A stretch of DNA of 64,000 bases. Origin: Phocaeicola sartorii JCM 17136 = DSM 21941 (lineage in GTDB: Bacteria; Bacteroidota; Bacteroidia; Bacteroidales; Bacteroidaceae). Position 1 is the stretch's first letter, and the number at the start of each line of letters is the position of its first letter. The position numbers and the translations under genes are program-made. Location: the NCBI RefSeq assembly GCF_000614185.1, contig NZ_BAKM01000015.1, forward strand, positions 54,333-118,332, written 5' to 3'. This document shows, piece after piece, positions 40,969 to 50,281 of this stretch. The notes under the pieces are model-generated. The model was not told the DNA's origin and ran no database searches. It was given only the letters and a program-made list of their open reading frames with translations.

Positions 40969-41907
40969 ATGCAAACGACAACATCATTCAAACCCGGCAA
41001 TGCTCCTGACCTGCTTTCAGGCATATTGAGCGTACAAGTAAGAAACGAGGACAAGATTACCGAGCAAGACCGCCTGTTTTGCCAGAACCAGCAGGACATG
41101 CTCTACAAGACGCTTGACCGGATAGACCGCTGGTATGCCATCTTCAAGGAAGAGGCGGAACAATACCGAACAGAACGGGACTTTTCATACGACGACAACG
41201 GGAAAATATCCATGCGTGACCTCTACTCGCTCAGAAACGGGAAGGACGATTATTCGCACAACGAGTTCAAGCCGTTCGATATCCTTAATGATTTGGTTGA
41301 CAAGAACCGCAACGCCAACTCGAACTTCGCCAACCGTATCATCGCCTATTTCAACAGGACATACAACGTATCGGTGCCAGAACAAAGGATAGACGAAAAG
41401 ACGCTCCGCATGGGTTTCCGTCCGGTCTATGGTACATACATGGATGCGGTCATTGAGCATTTGGGCGGCAAGAGCTTCCGGGAAACGGCGGTGGAAGAAC
41501 TGCTTGCAAGAGTAGCCAAAGTAGTCAAGCCTTCCTGCTGGAGCAAGGTCAAGACGGAGCTGAAAAAGGACAAGATTGTATTTCCTGAAATTATCCGCTT
41601 CGATGATTTCTACCTGCAATACAACAAGTGTCAGATCAGTTACAACTATGGTGGAGAACTGGAAACCCTATGCGCAGGTATTGCCTACGGTGCGGATGAC
41701 GTACTGTGCGGCAGCTCAGACATGATTATCCGTTTCGACCGCAACGATGTATCCGTCAGTGACTGGTACGACCTCACGACCACCAACGCCGAGCAAATCC
41801 GATTCTACAAGAACGGACGTATCGATGTCAAGTTCAAGGACAGCGCGACGGCCGAAAGTTGCTTCAAACGTCTCCGGCTTGATGAAATCACATTACCGGA
41901 GAACTGA
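40969..41907 (+). CDS. DUF4942-like protein
   Basis: A 312-residue cytoplasmic protein. An N-terminal helical region (QDRLFCQNQQDMLYKTLDRI; DDNGKISMRDLYSLRNG) is followed by EFKPFDILNDLVDKNRNA and ANRIIAYFNRTYNVSVP, then a C-terminal mixed alpha/beta part with SYNYGGELETLCAGIAYG and GRIDVKFKDSATAESCFKRL. The presence of a RIIAYFNxTYNVSVP-type segment fits DUF4942, a domain often associated with DNA methyltransferases; the methylase-helicase gene follows directly after a terminator-like hairpin. I regard the family name as probable rather than certain. Its role could be in recognition or modification of element DNA. Confidence 0.55.
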   Translation: MQTTTSFKPGNAPDLLSGILSVQVRNEDKITEQDRLFCQNQQDMLYKTLDRIDRWYAIFKEEAEQYRTERDFSYDDNGKISMRDLYSLRNGKDDYSHNEFKPFDILNDLVDKNRNANSNFANRIIAYFNRTYNVSVPEQRIDEKTLRMGFRPVYGTYMDAVIEHLGGKSFRETAVEELLARVAKVVKPSCWSKVKTELKKDKIVFPEIIRFDDFYLQYNKCQISYNYGGELETLCAGIAYGADDVLCGSSDMIIRFDRNDVSVSDWYDLTTTNAEQIRFYKNGRIDVKFKDSATAESCFKRLRLDEITLPEN

Positions 41908-41926
41908 CCATGAGACAAAATCCACT

Positions 41927-41960
41927 GCACCCCGTAAGTCAACCCTTGCGGGGTGTTTTC
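41927..41960 (+). terminator. Intrinsic terminator/attenuator between DUF4942-like and methylase-helicase genes
   Basis: CACCCCG (41928-41934) pairs with CGGGGTG (41949-41955) and is followed by TTTTC. It lies 20 bases after the stop and 27 before the next start. Confidence 0.75.
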
Positions 41961-41986
41961 ATATTCAACCATAAACGATTAAAGAT

Positions 41987-44900
41987 ATGTATGCCATCAT
42001 CCCCCAACAGATTCCGCAGGACATGCGGGCCGAGGTCAACGAAAAGATTCTGTTCTCCATAGACTCCGGCAAGGACCTGATTCCGGCGGAAAGCATTTAC
42101 AACTGCTATACAGCATTGGCGGGCTACACAATCTGAAGCAGTCCGACTTTGCCAACTACAATGAGTATGCGGAAGCGAAAAAGGAGTTTGAGATGGGACA
42201 GTTTTTCACCCCGCATGAGGTATGCCGGGACATGGTGGATATACTGGACCCGCTTTCGTCAGAAATGATTCTTGATATGTGCTGCGGTATGGGCAATTTC
42301 TTCAACCACCTGCCGAACCATCATAATACCTACGGATTCGACATAGACAGTAAGGCGGTGGCCGTTGCCAGGTATCTCTACCCGGATACCCATATCGAGA
42401 AATGCGACATCCGGCAATACTACCCGGAGCAACGCTTCGACATTATCATCGGCAATCCGCCATTCAACCTGAAGTTCGACTGCAAATTATCGCAGGAGTT
42501 CTATCTTGATAAAGCCTACGATGTGCTTAAGCCTGCCGGTATCCTGATGGTCATCGTTCCCGGCTCGTTCATGCAGAGCGAGTTTTGGGAGAAGACCCGT
42601 GTCGCGAATGTCAATGACGGATTTTCTTTCGTCGGCCAAACAAGACTGAATCCCGCAACCTTCTCCTCTGTCGGGGTACATAACTTCCATACGAAGATTA
42701 TGGTATTCCTGCGCAAATCGCTGTATATCGAGATGCAGCCCTACAATGCGGAAGAGTTCATCTCCATGGCCGAGTTGAAAGAGCGCATCCGCGAGGCAAG
42801 GCTGATGAAACACAAAATACGCTTCGACCTGATGCGCGAGACCAACCGGATTGACAAGGAGGAACTGGAGGTATTCGAGTACAAACTCGCCAAGTACATG
42901 TACGAGTTGAAAGCCCACACCAAGCTGAACAGGCATATCGACAAGGCAGAGGCACTGGTCACGAAATTCCGTAACCAGAAACCACCGGGAAATGCCACCC
43001 GGGAACAGGTAAACCAATGGGAGAAGAACAAGTTGACCACGACCAAAGTCCTCGGTATCATCCGCAGGTATATCACCTCGCAGAATATCGTTCCACGCAA
43101 GGAAGTGGCCCTGGTGAAGACCTCCTACGGATTCAAGCTGAAACAGTATGCACCCCGCCTGCTGGATAAGGTTTCACACAAGGCGGCAAGTATCAATGAC
43201 CTTGTGCTGGGACGGAGCGAACTTCCCGTACCGGAACTGCCGACTGAAAAGAACATGCGCCAGATACGTGCAGCGGAAAAACTGATACGCAAGAAACGCA
43301 GGCAATACGAAAACCAGAACCGGCAGTTTGCAGATATGCAACCAGTCCCATTTCTGCAAGAATACCTCGACCGTATGACCTTCATCAACAAGGACGGTGA
43401 CACTTGCGAGTTCACCCGGCTCCAGAAACACGACCTGAACCTTGTCTTGCAGAAACGCTATGCGCTGCTGAACTGGCAGCAAGGTTCCGGCAAGACGGCG
43501 GCAGTCTACCACCGTGCCAAGTACCTTCTCAAATTCCATAAGGTACGCAATGCCGTCATTCTTGCTCCGGCCATCGCCACCAACATGACATGGATACCCT
43601 TCCTGACCATGAACCGAGAGAGATTTCGTGTGGTACGAAACAATACCGACCTTGAAACAGTACCGGAAGGTGTGTTCCTTATTCTTTCCACTTCCATGCT
43701 CTCCAAACTGAAACGTGGGCTGTCGAGATTTGTCAGACGCACATCCGGGAAACTCTGTCTGGTTTTCGATGAATCCGATGAGATAACCAACCCGTCTTCA
43801 CAACGGACAAGGCTTGTCTTGAGTATTTTCCGCCGTCTCAAATACAAGATACTCGACACGGGAACCACCACGCGGAACAACATCGCGGAACTATACAGCC
43901 AATTTGAACTGCTGTACAACAATTCCGTCAACATGGTCTGCTGGTGCGACCGGATATACCACGAGAACAGAGACAAGGAGATAGAGGAAGAAAGCAACCG
44001 GCATTACGGAGAGCCGTTCCCGGCTTTCAGAGGCCATGTGCTTTTCCGTTCCTGTCATTGCCCCGGAAAATCCACCGTATTCGGCATAGAGAAGCAGAAC
44101 CAGGACGTGTATAACAAGGATGAACTGGCGGAGCTTATCGGAAAGACCATCATCACCCGCAAGTTCAGGGACTTCGCAGGCGAGAAGTACAAGATACGTA
44201 CCCATACGGTCAGCCCGGCTGAAGGCGAGCACGAGGTTTACCGCGTCATTATCGAGGAATTTTGCCGCATTTGCGAGCTGTATTACAATAGTACGGGAGA
44301 CGCGAAGAAGGATGCCGGGCTTAGGCTCATGCGACAGATCAAGCTGCTCATCAAGGCGTGCTCCGTCCCGCACCTGATAGATGGCTATTTCGGCGACGGG
44401 ATTCCGAACAAGACAAGATATATCAAGAAACTGATACGGAAGATTCCCGGCAAGGTGGCTGTCGGCTGTACCTCCATAGCGGCGTTCGACCTTTACGAGA
44501 ATCATCTCCGCGAATGCTTTCCGGACCGTCCGGTGTTTGTGGTCAAAGGCGACGTGGCCTTCAAGAAACGGCAGAGCATCGTGACTGAGTTCGATTCCAC
44601 CGTCAACGGCATACTGGTCTGCACACAGCAGAGTCTGAGCAGTTCGGTGAACATCCCGACCTGTAACGATGTGATTCTGGAATCGCTCCAATGGAATATC
44701 CCGAAGATGGAGCAGTTCTACTTCCGCTTCATACGTCTTGATTCCAAAGAACTGAAGGACGTACATTATGTCACCTACAAGGATTCCGTGGAGCAGAACC
44801 TGATGGCACTGGTACTTACCAAGGAGCGGCTGAACGAGTTCATCAAAAGTGGTGAGGTGAAAGAACAGTCAGACATCTTCGAGGAGTTTGACGTCACTAT

Positions 44901-44988
44901 GTCCGTCATCGAGAGCCTGCTGGTCAGGGAACGTGACAGGGAGGGCAAGATACATATCAGCTGGGGAAGCCAGCGCATAACCGGCTAA
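41987..44988 (+). pseudogene. DNA N6-adenine methylase fused to superfamily 2 helicase, one frameshift near the N-terminus
   Basis: The start at 41987 (ATGTATGCCATC) begins MYAIIPQQIPQDMRAEV; the frame stops at ~42136 but a frame one base earlier continues GGLHNLKQSDFANYNEY into the long segment that has an internal ATG at 42193. One G is probably missing in acagcattgg (42109-42118). The joined protein is ~1000 residues. The N-terminal methylase has motif I DMCCGMGNF and motif IV NPPFNL, typical of N6-adenine (Eco57I/type I M-like) enzymes. After a basic helical linker comes a helicase: Walker A QQGSGKTA, Walker B LVFDESDE, DTGTTTRNN motif III-like, and C-terminal motifs GCTSIAAFD and CTQQSLSSSVN. 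No nuclease motif or specificity subunit is seen. It could protect or process element DNA in a new host. Confidence 0.8.
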
Positions 44989-45006
44989 AAATGAAAAAAC
45001 ATGAAT

Positions 45007-45184
45007 AACCGCAGATTCCATTCCACAGGCAAAGGTAACTCCGCACCTTTACCGGCTGGGCAAGGTCACGCCGCAAGCGGTTTTCGGGAAAATCATCCTC
45101 GCCGGAGGCTCCGGTATTTCCCCGAAAAACCCTGCACAGCCGGGGCACGGACCTTTTGGAGCCTGTGGAATAAAATCCCCGGTT
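45007..45184 (+). ncRNA. Conserved long-hairpin structured RNA element, copy 2
   Basis: Same length (178 nt) and helix order as copy 1. Helices: AACCG/CGGTT, GATT/AATC, ATTCCACAGGC/GCCTGTGGAAT (perfect 11 bp), AAAGGT/ACCTTT, CCG/CGG, CCGGCTG/CAGCCGG, GCAAGGT/ACCCTGC (one mismatch), TTCGGGAAAAT/ATTTCCCCGAA (one mismatch), apical CCGGA/TCCGG, and a side hairpin CCGC-aa-GCGG after GCAAGGTCA. The motifs GCAAAGGTAACTC and AAAATCATCCTCGCC are shared with copy 1 base for base. It begins 18 bases after the methylase-helicase stop and ends 18 bases before the ArdA-like start, so it is intercistronic. An open frame through it from 45001 is not coding. Confidence 0.75.
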
Positions 45185-45201
45185 CCGCATCAATAACTGT
45201 A

Positions 45202-45711
45202 ATGAAAAAGATTATGGACTTGAATCAGGCAGAAGTGGCAGTGACCACGCAGCATCTCATCGACATCCGGCAGGAAAGGGACAGCCTGCTGCGTATGTCC
45301 GATTTCGGCGACATGGGAGAATTCCTATGCACCTGCTCCGAATTGTTTCCCGAAGAGGAAACACCGGAGTACAGGTATACGAAATGGGAGGAAATCCCGG
45401 ACCCGCTTATCAACAGGGAATGGCTTTGTCCCAACTTCTTCGATATAAGGGAGGCAATGGAGCAGCTGGAGGAACCCGACAAGGATTTTTTCTTCGACTG
45501 GTGCGACCGTTACGGACACGACATCAGTATGGAAGACCCGCACCTGCTGGTAGCGCATTACCTGGAACTGTTCGGGAACGTGACCTATATCGACGATGAC
45601 TCCTGCCCGGACAGCGGGGATGACAGCCTGTTGTATTATCCGGGCATATCAGGCAACTATTTCGATAACTGTTTCCCTCGTTTTGAAGTATTCGATGACA
45701 ATTACGATTAA
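45202..45711 (+). CDS. Acidic ArdA-like antirestriction protein
   Basis: A 169-residue, strongly acidic protein. The ATG at 45202 (MKKIMDLNQAEV) is chosen because the upstream open frame to 45001 is the structured RNA element. Blocks such as EFLCTCSELFPEEETPEYRYTKWEEIP and NFFDIREAMEQLEEPD resemble the ArdA pattern (short helix, EFLxxCxELxxDEExPExxxxxWExIP). ArdA proteins are DNA mimics that inhibit type I restriction enzymes when a mobile element enters a new cell; the acidity fits. Its location behind the methylase-helicase supports an anti-restriction role. The alternative is an unrelated acidic protein of the element. Function is not proven by sequence alone. Confidence 0.55.
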   Translation: MKKIMDLNQAEVAVTTQHLIDIRQERDSLLRMSDFGDMGEFLCTCSELFPEEETPEYRYTKWEEIPDPLINREWLCPNFFDIREAMEQLEEPDKDFFFDWCDRYGHDISMEDPHLLVAHYLELFGNVTYIDDDSCPDSGDDSLLYYPGISGNYFDNCFPRFEVFDDNYD

Positions 45712-45724
45712 AAGACAAACGCTT

Positions 45725-46039
45725 ATGAACATCAATTTTCTCGGACCGGTCTTCCCGACAGACAGTTTCACGCAGATGGCTTTCGTGGAAATCCTGAACA
45801 TCATTCTAACCTCGAACAATATCATGGATGTGAACAGGATGCTTATCGGAAGGAACGTCAATCCCACCTTCGGCTCTTTGTCGGGACATTTCCGCTGGTC
45901 TTATGCAAACGATCATTTCACGCTGTGGCAGCGTATGGAATACAATTCGCCCGTCTGTTTCGGACAGCGCATATTCAGCATCCATTTCGGTATGCTGGCA
46001 AGCCGCGACAGGAAAAGGGACAATATGATAATGAACTGA
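45725..46039 (+). CDS. Hypothetical protein (104 aa)
   Basis: The start at 45725 is 13 bases after the ArdA-like stop. The protein (MNINFLGPVFPTDSFTQMAF...) has no signal peptide or membrane helix and contains a hydrophobic helix (FVEILNIILTSNNIMDVNRMLI) and a central beta-rich stretch with SGHFRWSYANDHFTLWQRM. I do not recognise a family. Tight spacing on both sides suggests it belongs to one long accessory operon. Confidence 0.7.
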   Translation: MNINFLGPVFPTDSFTQMAFVEILNIILTSNNIMDVNRMLIGRNVNPTFGSLSGHFRWSYANDHFTLWQRMEYNSPVCFGQRIFSIHFGMLASRDRKRDNMIMN

Positions 46040-46055
46040 AAACATATATATCAAC

Positions 46056-46424
46056 ATGAGTTACCAGATAATCACAAAAATGGCATACAATGCCAAAAAC
46101 AAGCAGATTGAGACCTGGCAGCATTCCAACAACGTATGGCCGAAAACAGACCGTTTTTATGACTTGGATGTAAAAACGGACAAACAGATGTTTGAATTCA
46201 TAAAATTGGTAGCAAGCGGTTCGTGGCAGGTTCGCAAATGGAGAAAAGCGTTCAATATCCTTTTTGAGGAATATCCGGAACTGGTCATGTCATCATACGA
46301 ACACGAGCTTGAAGGCAGGCCCTGGAAGGAATATTGTGCCATTTGCCGAAAACATGAAGGGCTTGCCGAAAGCAAGTGCAGTGAGATCGTAGCGCGGTTC
46401 AAACAACTGGCCGGGATTGTCTGA
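46056..46424 (+). CDS. Hypothetical protein (122 aa)
   Basis: A small soluble basic protein beginning MSYQIITKMAYNAKNKQIETW. It is rich in aromatic residues (W/Y/F) and contains WQVRKWRKAFNILFEEYPEL and two cysteines in EYCAICRKHEG, which is too short to be a zinc finger by itself. It starts 16 bases after the previous stop and is followed at 17 bases by the next gene. No family recognised. Confidence 0.7.
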   Translation: MSYQIITKMAYNAKNKQIETWQHSNNVWPKTDRFYDLDVKTDKQMFEFIKLVASGSWQVRKWRKAFNILFEEYPELVMSSYEHELEGRPWKEYCAICRKHEGLAESKCSEIVARFKQLAGIV

Positions 46425-46441
46425 CCCAAACAGATGAATAT

Positions 46442-46729
46442 ATGGAAGAGTTGAAGGTTTCAAACCGGCAAATTGCAATGATGGCTTTCGACAGGCTTCG
46501 CGAGGAAAACAAGAAGGATTCCGCGCTCCGGCTTGCCCGTTGTCTGTTGCAAGGCACAAGCATATCACTCGGCATTGGTGATATTGACTGGGATATTGAC
46601 ACGGCAATACGACAATGCGGCGGAGAGCCAAGTACCGGTTACAGGTACACCGCATATTTTCACTTCAACCGTAAGACGGAGATGGTAAAGGAAAGGTATG
46701 ACGAGATAGTGAAAGAACTGTATGGGTAA
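46442..46729 (+). CDS. Hypothetical protein (95 aa)
   Basis: A small soluble protein with an N-terminal helix (KVSNRQIAMMAFDRLREENK) and an alpha/beta end (GYRYTAYFHFNRKTEMVKERYDEI). No signal peptide. The spacing of 17 bases from the preceding stop indicates co-transcription. Family not recognised. Confidence 0.65.
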   Translation: MEELKVSNRQIAMMAFDRLREENKKDSALRLARCLLQGTSISLGIGDIDWDIDTAIRQCGGEPSTGYRYTAYFHFNRKTEMVKERYDEIVKELYG

Positions 46730-46863
46730 TAGTAATACGGAGGCGGCCGCAAGGTCGCTTCTGTCATTTATAACGGTATGTACGGGAAACAGAATCCTGC
46801 CGTACACAGGTAAAGAAAAATGGAAGAACAGAGAACGCTTACGTTGGATTTCGTGAAATCCTC

Positions 46864-47748
46864 ATGGAACCATCCTACACGCTGGTATGGACGGATTATA
46901 ACGACAACCTTGACAACCACCTGGACATCATCCGGAAATGTCTGGACAGGCGGAATTGCGATTGCCTGTGGGAAAAGGCGGGCGAATGGTATGGCGATGC
47001 GGAATATGAAGCAGTTCATGGGATTATGGAAAAGCTGAAAGAAGAATGCTTTGTATTCAACGACTTTGACGAACACGAGGTCGATGCCTTTTTCGATGAA
47101 CATGAGGATGCAATCCGGGACGAGATTTACAGCAGGAACGATTCGGACGTAGTGAAAGACCTGATAAGGTACACGGATGACATTCCCATCCGGGTGGAGA
47201 TGCTTTCCGACTACGACTGCATCAACTCCAACTGGTTTGAATCGCAGGGCGGTTACAGCTACGAGGCATCCTACTTCGGGGATATGGTAGACAGCCTGAA
47301 CCTCAATCCGGCGCAAGTAAAGAAACTGCTGACGAGCCACGGCTACAAAGTTTACGGGCGTTTCCCGAACCGGAAAAGCAGGAACGGGAAAGAACAGGTC
47401 TCATACGAGCAATTCTACGAGGAACTTATCAATTCCTGTTGCGGTGCGAACCTGCTGACCTATATCGGAAAGGTAAGTCTGAAAGAGTTGTATGATGCAG
47501 ACTTCTCGCTGAAAGAGGTCATTATCCCCAAAGGGAACTGTTGCGGGCTGTTCAGTTCCACGTATGGCGGCGGAAGCCTGCTTGAAATGGAACTGAAACA
47601 GGATGTGAAGCTCAAGCTGGAAGTCAAAGGCTGTAACGGCTTCCGTTTCCGTCTGGACGATGAACGATCCAAGTACGACTATTCCATACAGTATGTGTAT
47701 GGCGTGGACGATTCATTTTTCAACAATGCTGTCAGCATAGTCTCTTAA
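46864..47748 (+). CDS. Hypothetical protein (~294 aa), possibly extended N-terminally by a frameshift
   Basis: A soluble acidic protein beginning MEPSYTLVWTDYNDNLDNHLD. It has an acidic helical N-terminal half (EHEVDAFFDEHEDAIRDEI) and a beta-rich C-terminal half with GNCCGLFSSTYGGGSLLEMEL and SKYDYSIQYVYGVDDSF. An ATG at 46820 in another frame (MEEQRTLTLDFVK) is better placed behind an A-rich leader, and one missing A near 46855 would join it to this frame as ...DFVKILMEPSYT, the same type of lesion seen elsewhere in the window. I do not recognise the family. Confidence 0.65.
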   Translation: MEPSYTLVWTDYNDNLDNHLDIIRKCLDRRNCDCLWEKAGEWYGDAEYEAVHGIMEKLKEECFVFNDFDEHEVDAFFDEHEDAIRDEIYSRNDSDVVKDLIRYTDDIPIRVEMLSDYDCINSNWFESQGGYSYEASYFGDMVDSLNLNPAQVKKLLTSHGYKVYGRFPNRKSRNGKEQVSYEQFYEELINSCCGANLLTYIGKVSLKELYDADFSLKEVIIPKGNCCGLFSSTYGGGSLLEMELKQDVKLKLEVKGCNGFRFRLDDERSKYDYSIQYVYGVDDSFFNNAVSIVS

Positions 47749-47785
47749 TGGTAAATCAGTTATAAACAATCAAATAACGAAAATT

Positions 47786-48375
47786 ATGGCAAAGTATGAT
47801 GTAAGAGTAAGGTATGCCTTCGAGGGCACTTACACGGTCGTGGCTGAAGACCAAGAGGAAGCAATACAAATGGTGTCTGAGGAGTGCGGGCTGGTTCTGG
47901 GCGGTAATATCCACACGATCCTCGATGATGAAGATGTGGACTGGAATTTCGGGGTTCATCCTGACATGCAGTTGCTTTCCGTGACTCAGAGAAACGGAAA
48001 CGAGTCTTCGGCATCCATTTATTTTAGCGGGAGGATCGAGGAACTGCGAGAGGACATAATAAACGAGATACGGCAGCTGCTCCATTCCCACTGCATGGAC
48101 GAGATACGGTTTCCAAAAGAGGAGAGCGATCCGGTTTGGGTGATATGGTTCGACAAAAACGGTGATCCATACGAGTGTCGAGTGACAGGCTTCATGTGAC
48201 AGACAGCAGTCTGACGGTTATTGCCGAAGAGAAGGAAGGCGGTTATGAAGTGGAATGTCACAGCCCGTTTGAACTCGGCGCAAGGAACATCGACTGGCTC
48301 CACGAAATGTATGATACCGTATGGAGGCAATTGGAAGGCAAAGAAAATGTTGAACCTGAAACTAAAAAATCATGA
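47786..48375 (+). pseudogene. Hypothetical protein (~196 aa), one frameshift
   Basis: The first segment, 47786-48199 (MAKYDVRVRYAFEGTYTVVAEDQEEA...), is a beta-rich start reminiscent of small DUF domains with a repeated YxVxAxDxEEA strand-helix. The frame ends in ...ECRVTGFM, but the frame one base earlier continues as LHVTDSSLTVIAEEKEGGYEVE to 48375, so one base is probably missing near 48190. The restored stop overlaps the next ATG (ATGA at 48372). No family is recognised and no signal peptide is present. Confidence 0.6.
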
Positions 48376-48989
48376 AATACCATGCTGAAAATGCTGTCTC
48401 CAGCTTCTTCTACTATATGTGGAACGCTTGGAGCAAAGAGGAATGTAAGGTCGTGTTCGGTGGAATGTACAAGCATTTCTGGGAGAAATGGAACGCACAG
48501 GCCGAAAAGTCCATCTATGGTGCGGCGGAACGATTTTATTCCGAATTGTCAGAGAATAACCAAAAACTGTTAGCGGAACGTGCCGTATCGCTCTATGACG
48601 GCAAGGCTTTCAGGAAAGAACCGGATGATTCTAAAATTTGGGTATGTGCTGAATGCGGTTCAAAGCAAGTGGAGACACAGGCCTGGATAGATGCGAATAC
48701 AGAAATGTATATCTGCGATACGGCACATGATTGTGATGGCAAATGGTGTGAAGAATGTGAGGAGAATGTTGACTTCTGTTCGTTGGAAGAATTCAAGCAG
48801 ATAATGCAAAGTTGGTGGACCGGCAATGACATCAGGACTTTGGAAGGCATTACAGGACTGAAAGAAACGGATTATCTTTCCAACAATAGTTCACAGACAT
48901 TTGCCGGTGCTACCGATAAATGGTGGTATAATCTGGATTACGACGGAAAGCGAAATGTCTATAACAAACATACCTCTAACAATGAATAA
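48372..48989 (+). CDS. Hypothetical protein with zinc-ribbon-like cysteines (205 aa)
   Basis: A soluble protein whose N-terminal part is helical and aromatic (FFYYMWNAWSKEECKVVFG). The middle has CAECGSKQVE (CxxC), then CDTAHDCDGKWCEECEENVDFC, so six or more cysteines are spaced as in a two-knuckle zinc ribbon (residues ~95-140). The C-terminus ends with WWYNLDYDGKRNVYNKH. The start overlaps the previous stop by four bases, so the pair is translationally coupled. Function unknown; nucleic-acid binding is possible. Confidence 0.7.
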   Translation: MKYHAENAVSSFFYYMWNAWSKEECKVVFGGMYKHFWEKWNAQAEKSIYGAAERFYSELSENNQKLLAERAVSLYDGKAFRKEPDDSKIWVCAECGSKQVETQAWIDANTEMYICDTAHDCDGKWCEECEENVDFCSLEEFKQIMQSWWTGNDIRTLEGITGLKETDYLSNNSSQTFAGATDKWWYNLDYDGKRNVYNKHTSNNE

Positions 48990-49200
48990 TATGGGAGAAA
49001 ATATCATTGACTTAATCTGCAACTCATGCAGTTGCGACAAGACAGAAGCGCAGGAGTATCTGGATTCCGAACTTCAATACCTGCACGAATTACAGGATGT
49101 GGATGATTTGAGGGAAGGCGACATTGAACTCGCTTGCAGCAATCTCGGTCTCGACCTCGACTATCAGGAATATTTTATCAACCGCCTCGCAGGGGCATAA
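48982..49200 (+). CDS. Small acidic hypothetical protein (72 aa)
   Basis: The start at 48982 (MNNMGENIIDLI) overlaps the end of the previous gene by eight bases; the ATG at 48991 is an alternative. The helical protein contains CNSCSCDKTEAQEYLDSEL, with three close cysteines, and is acidic. It is 12 bases before the J-domain gene. Family not recognised. Confidence 0.6.
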   Translation: MNNMGENIIDLICNSCSCDKTEAQEYLDSELQYLHELQDVDDLREGDIELACSNLGLDLDYQEYFINRLAGA

Positions 49201-49212
49201 AAACTCACATTT

Positions 49213-50235
49213 ATGGCTTATTTTCAGAACATACATGGTCTGGCGGACTTGAAGAAAGAGTACCGCCGTCTGGCATTGCAGCACCACCCGGACAAGGGTG
49301 GTGACACAGCCGTCATGCAACAGGTAAACATTGAGTTTGAAAAACTCTTCGATGTGTGGAAGGATGCCACGGTTGTGTCCGCCAACTCCACCGGCTACGA
49401 ATACGACTATTCCGGGGCCTCTGCAAAGGAATACACCGAATACGTGTATAACGAATACCGTTGGAAAGGTCGTAATTACAAAGGGCAACACGCTCCCGAG
49501 ATTGTGGAACTGGTACGCACATGGCTCAAGGAAACCTATCCGAGATACAAATTTTCAGTCCGAAGGGAAAACTACCATTCCATTTATATCAAACTGATGA
49601 GCGCGGATTTCGAGGCGTTCACCAAAGAATCCGGCAAGGTGCAGGACACCATCAACCACTATAACATAGAACGGAATCCCGACCTTACAGACCGTGCGAA
49701 GGAGGTGATGATGAATGTCTGCGACTTTGTCATGTCGTACAACTTCGATGACAGCGATGCCATGACGGACTATTTCCATACCAATTTCTACCTGACACTG
49801 GGTATCGGCAGTTACCGGAAGCCTTACAAGGTGGAATTGCCGAAACTCGCCTGCAAGGGAAAGGAGAAGCAGGAAGTGTTCAAGCACCCCGAAGGCACGG
49901 CGCACAAGGCCCTGCGGCAGGCATTGGGTACGGCACGGTTCGGTTTCATCGAACACAGGAGGCATATCGGCGAGATGATACTCGGGGAAGACCATTACGG
50001 CTCACAAGGCGAGCATTATTTCTGGCCGAAAGAGTATTCAAGTGCCAAAACCGCGCAAAAGCGGATTGACAAATTAGAACAGGCCGGAATGCGGTGCAGA
50101 CTCACGGGGTATAATGGCGGATACATCCAATTCCTCGGATATACCCCGGAGACGGAGGCTTTGCTGGAACAGGAACGGAAAGAGGTCGTTATCGCGCATC
50201 AGGCATGGCAGGCAAAGCAAATACAAACCAATTGA
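49213..50235 (+). CDS. J-domain protein of conjugative elements
   Basis: A 340-residue protein whose first ~55 residues are a J domain: ADLKKEYRRLALQHHPDKGGDTAVMQQVNIEFEKLF with the HPD tripeptide at about residues 27-29, needed to stimulate DnaK ATPase. The remainder lacks the Gly/Phe and zinc regions of DnaJ. It contains two alpha/beta stretches, one with YPRYKFSVRRENYHSIYIKLM and one at the C-terminus with KRIDKLEQAGMRCRLTGYNGGYIQFLGYTPE, which resembles domains found in polyvalent proteins of mobile elements (LPD29-type). It may recruit host DnaK during DNA transfer or establishment. That role is inference. Confidence 0.8.
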   Translation: MAYFQNIHGLADLKKEYRRLALQHHPDKGGDTAVMQQVNIEFEKLFDVWKDATVVSANSTGYEYDYSGASAKEYTEYVYNEYRWKGRNYKGQHAPEIVELVRTWLKETYPRYKFSVRRENYHSIYIKLMSADFEAFTKESGKVQDTINHYNIERNPDLTDRAKEVMMNVCDFVMSYNFDDSDAMTDYFHTNFYLTLGIGSYRKPYKVELPKLACKGKEKQEVFKHPEGTAHKALRQALGTARFGFIEHRRHIGEMILGEDHYGSQGEHYFWPKEYSSAKTAQKRIDKLEQAGMRCRLTGYNGGYIQFLGYTPETEALLEQERKEVVIAHQAWQAKQIQTN

Positions 50236-50281
50236 AACACTACCGATTGTATATACGAATAGTCAAAAAAAAGAATGAGTC

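Noticed and set aside
45001..45201. N-terminal extension of the ArdA-like gene to 45,001
   Set aside because: The extension translates copy 2 of the structured element. The ATG at 45,202 gives a protein start with normal spacing.
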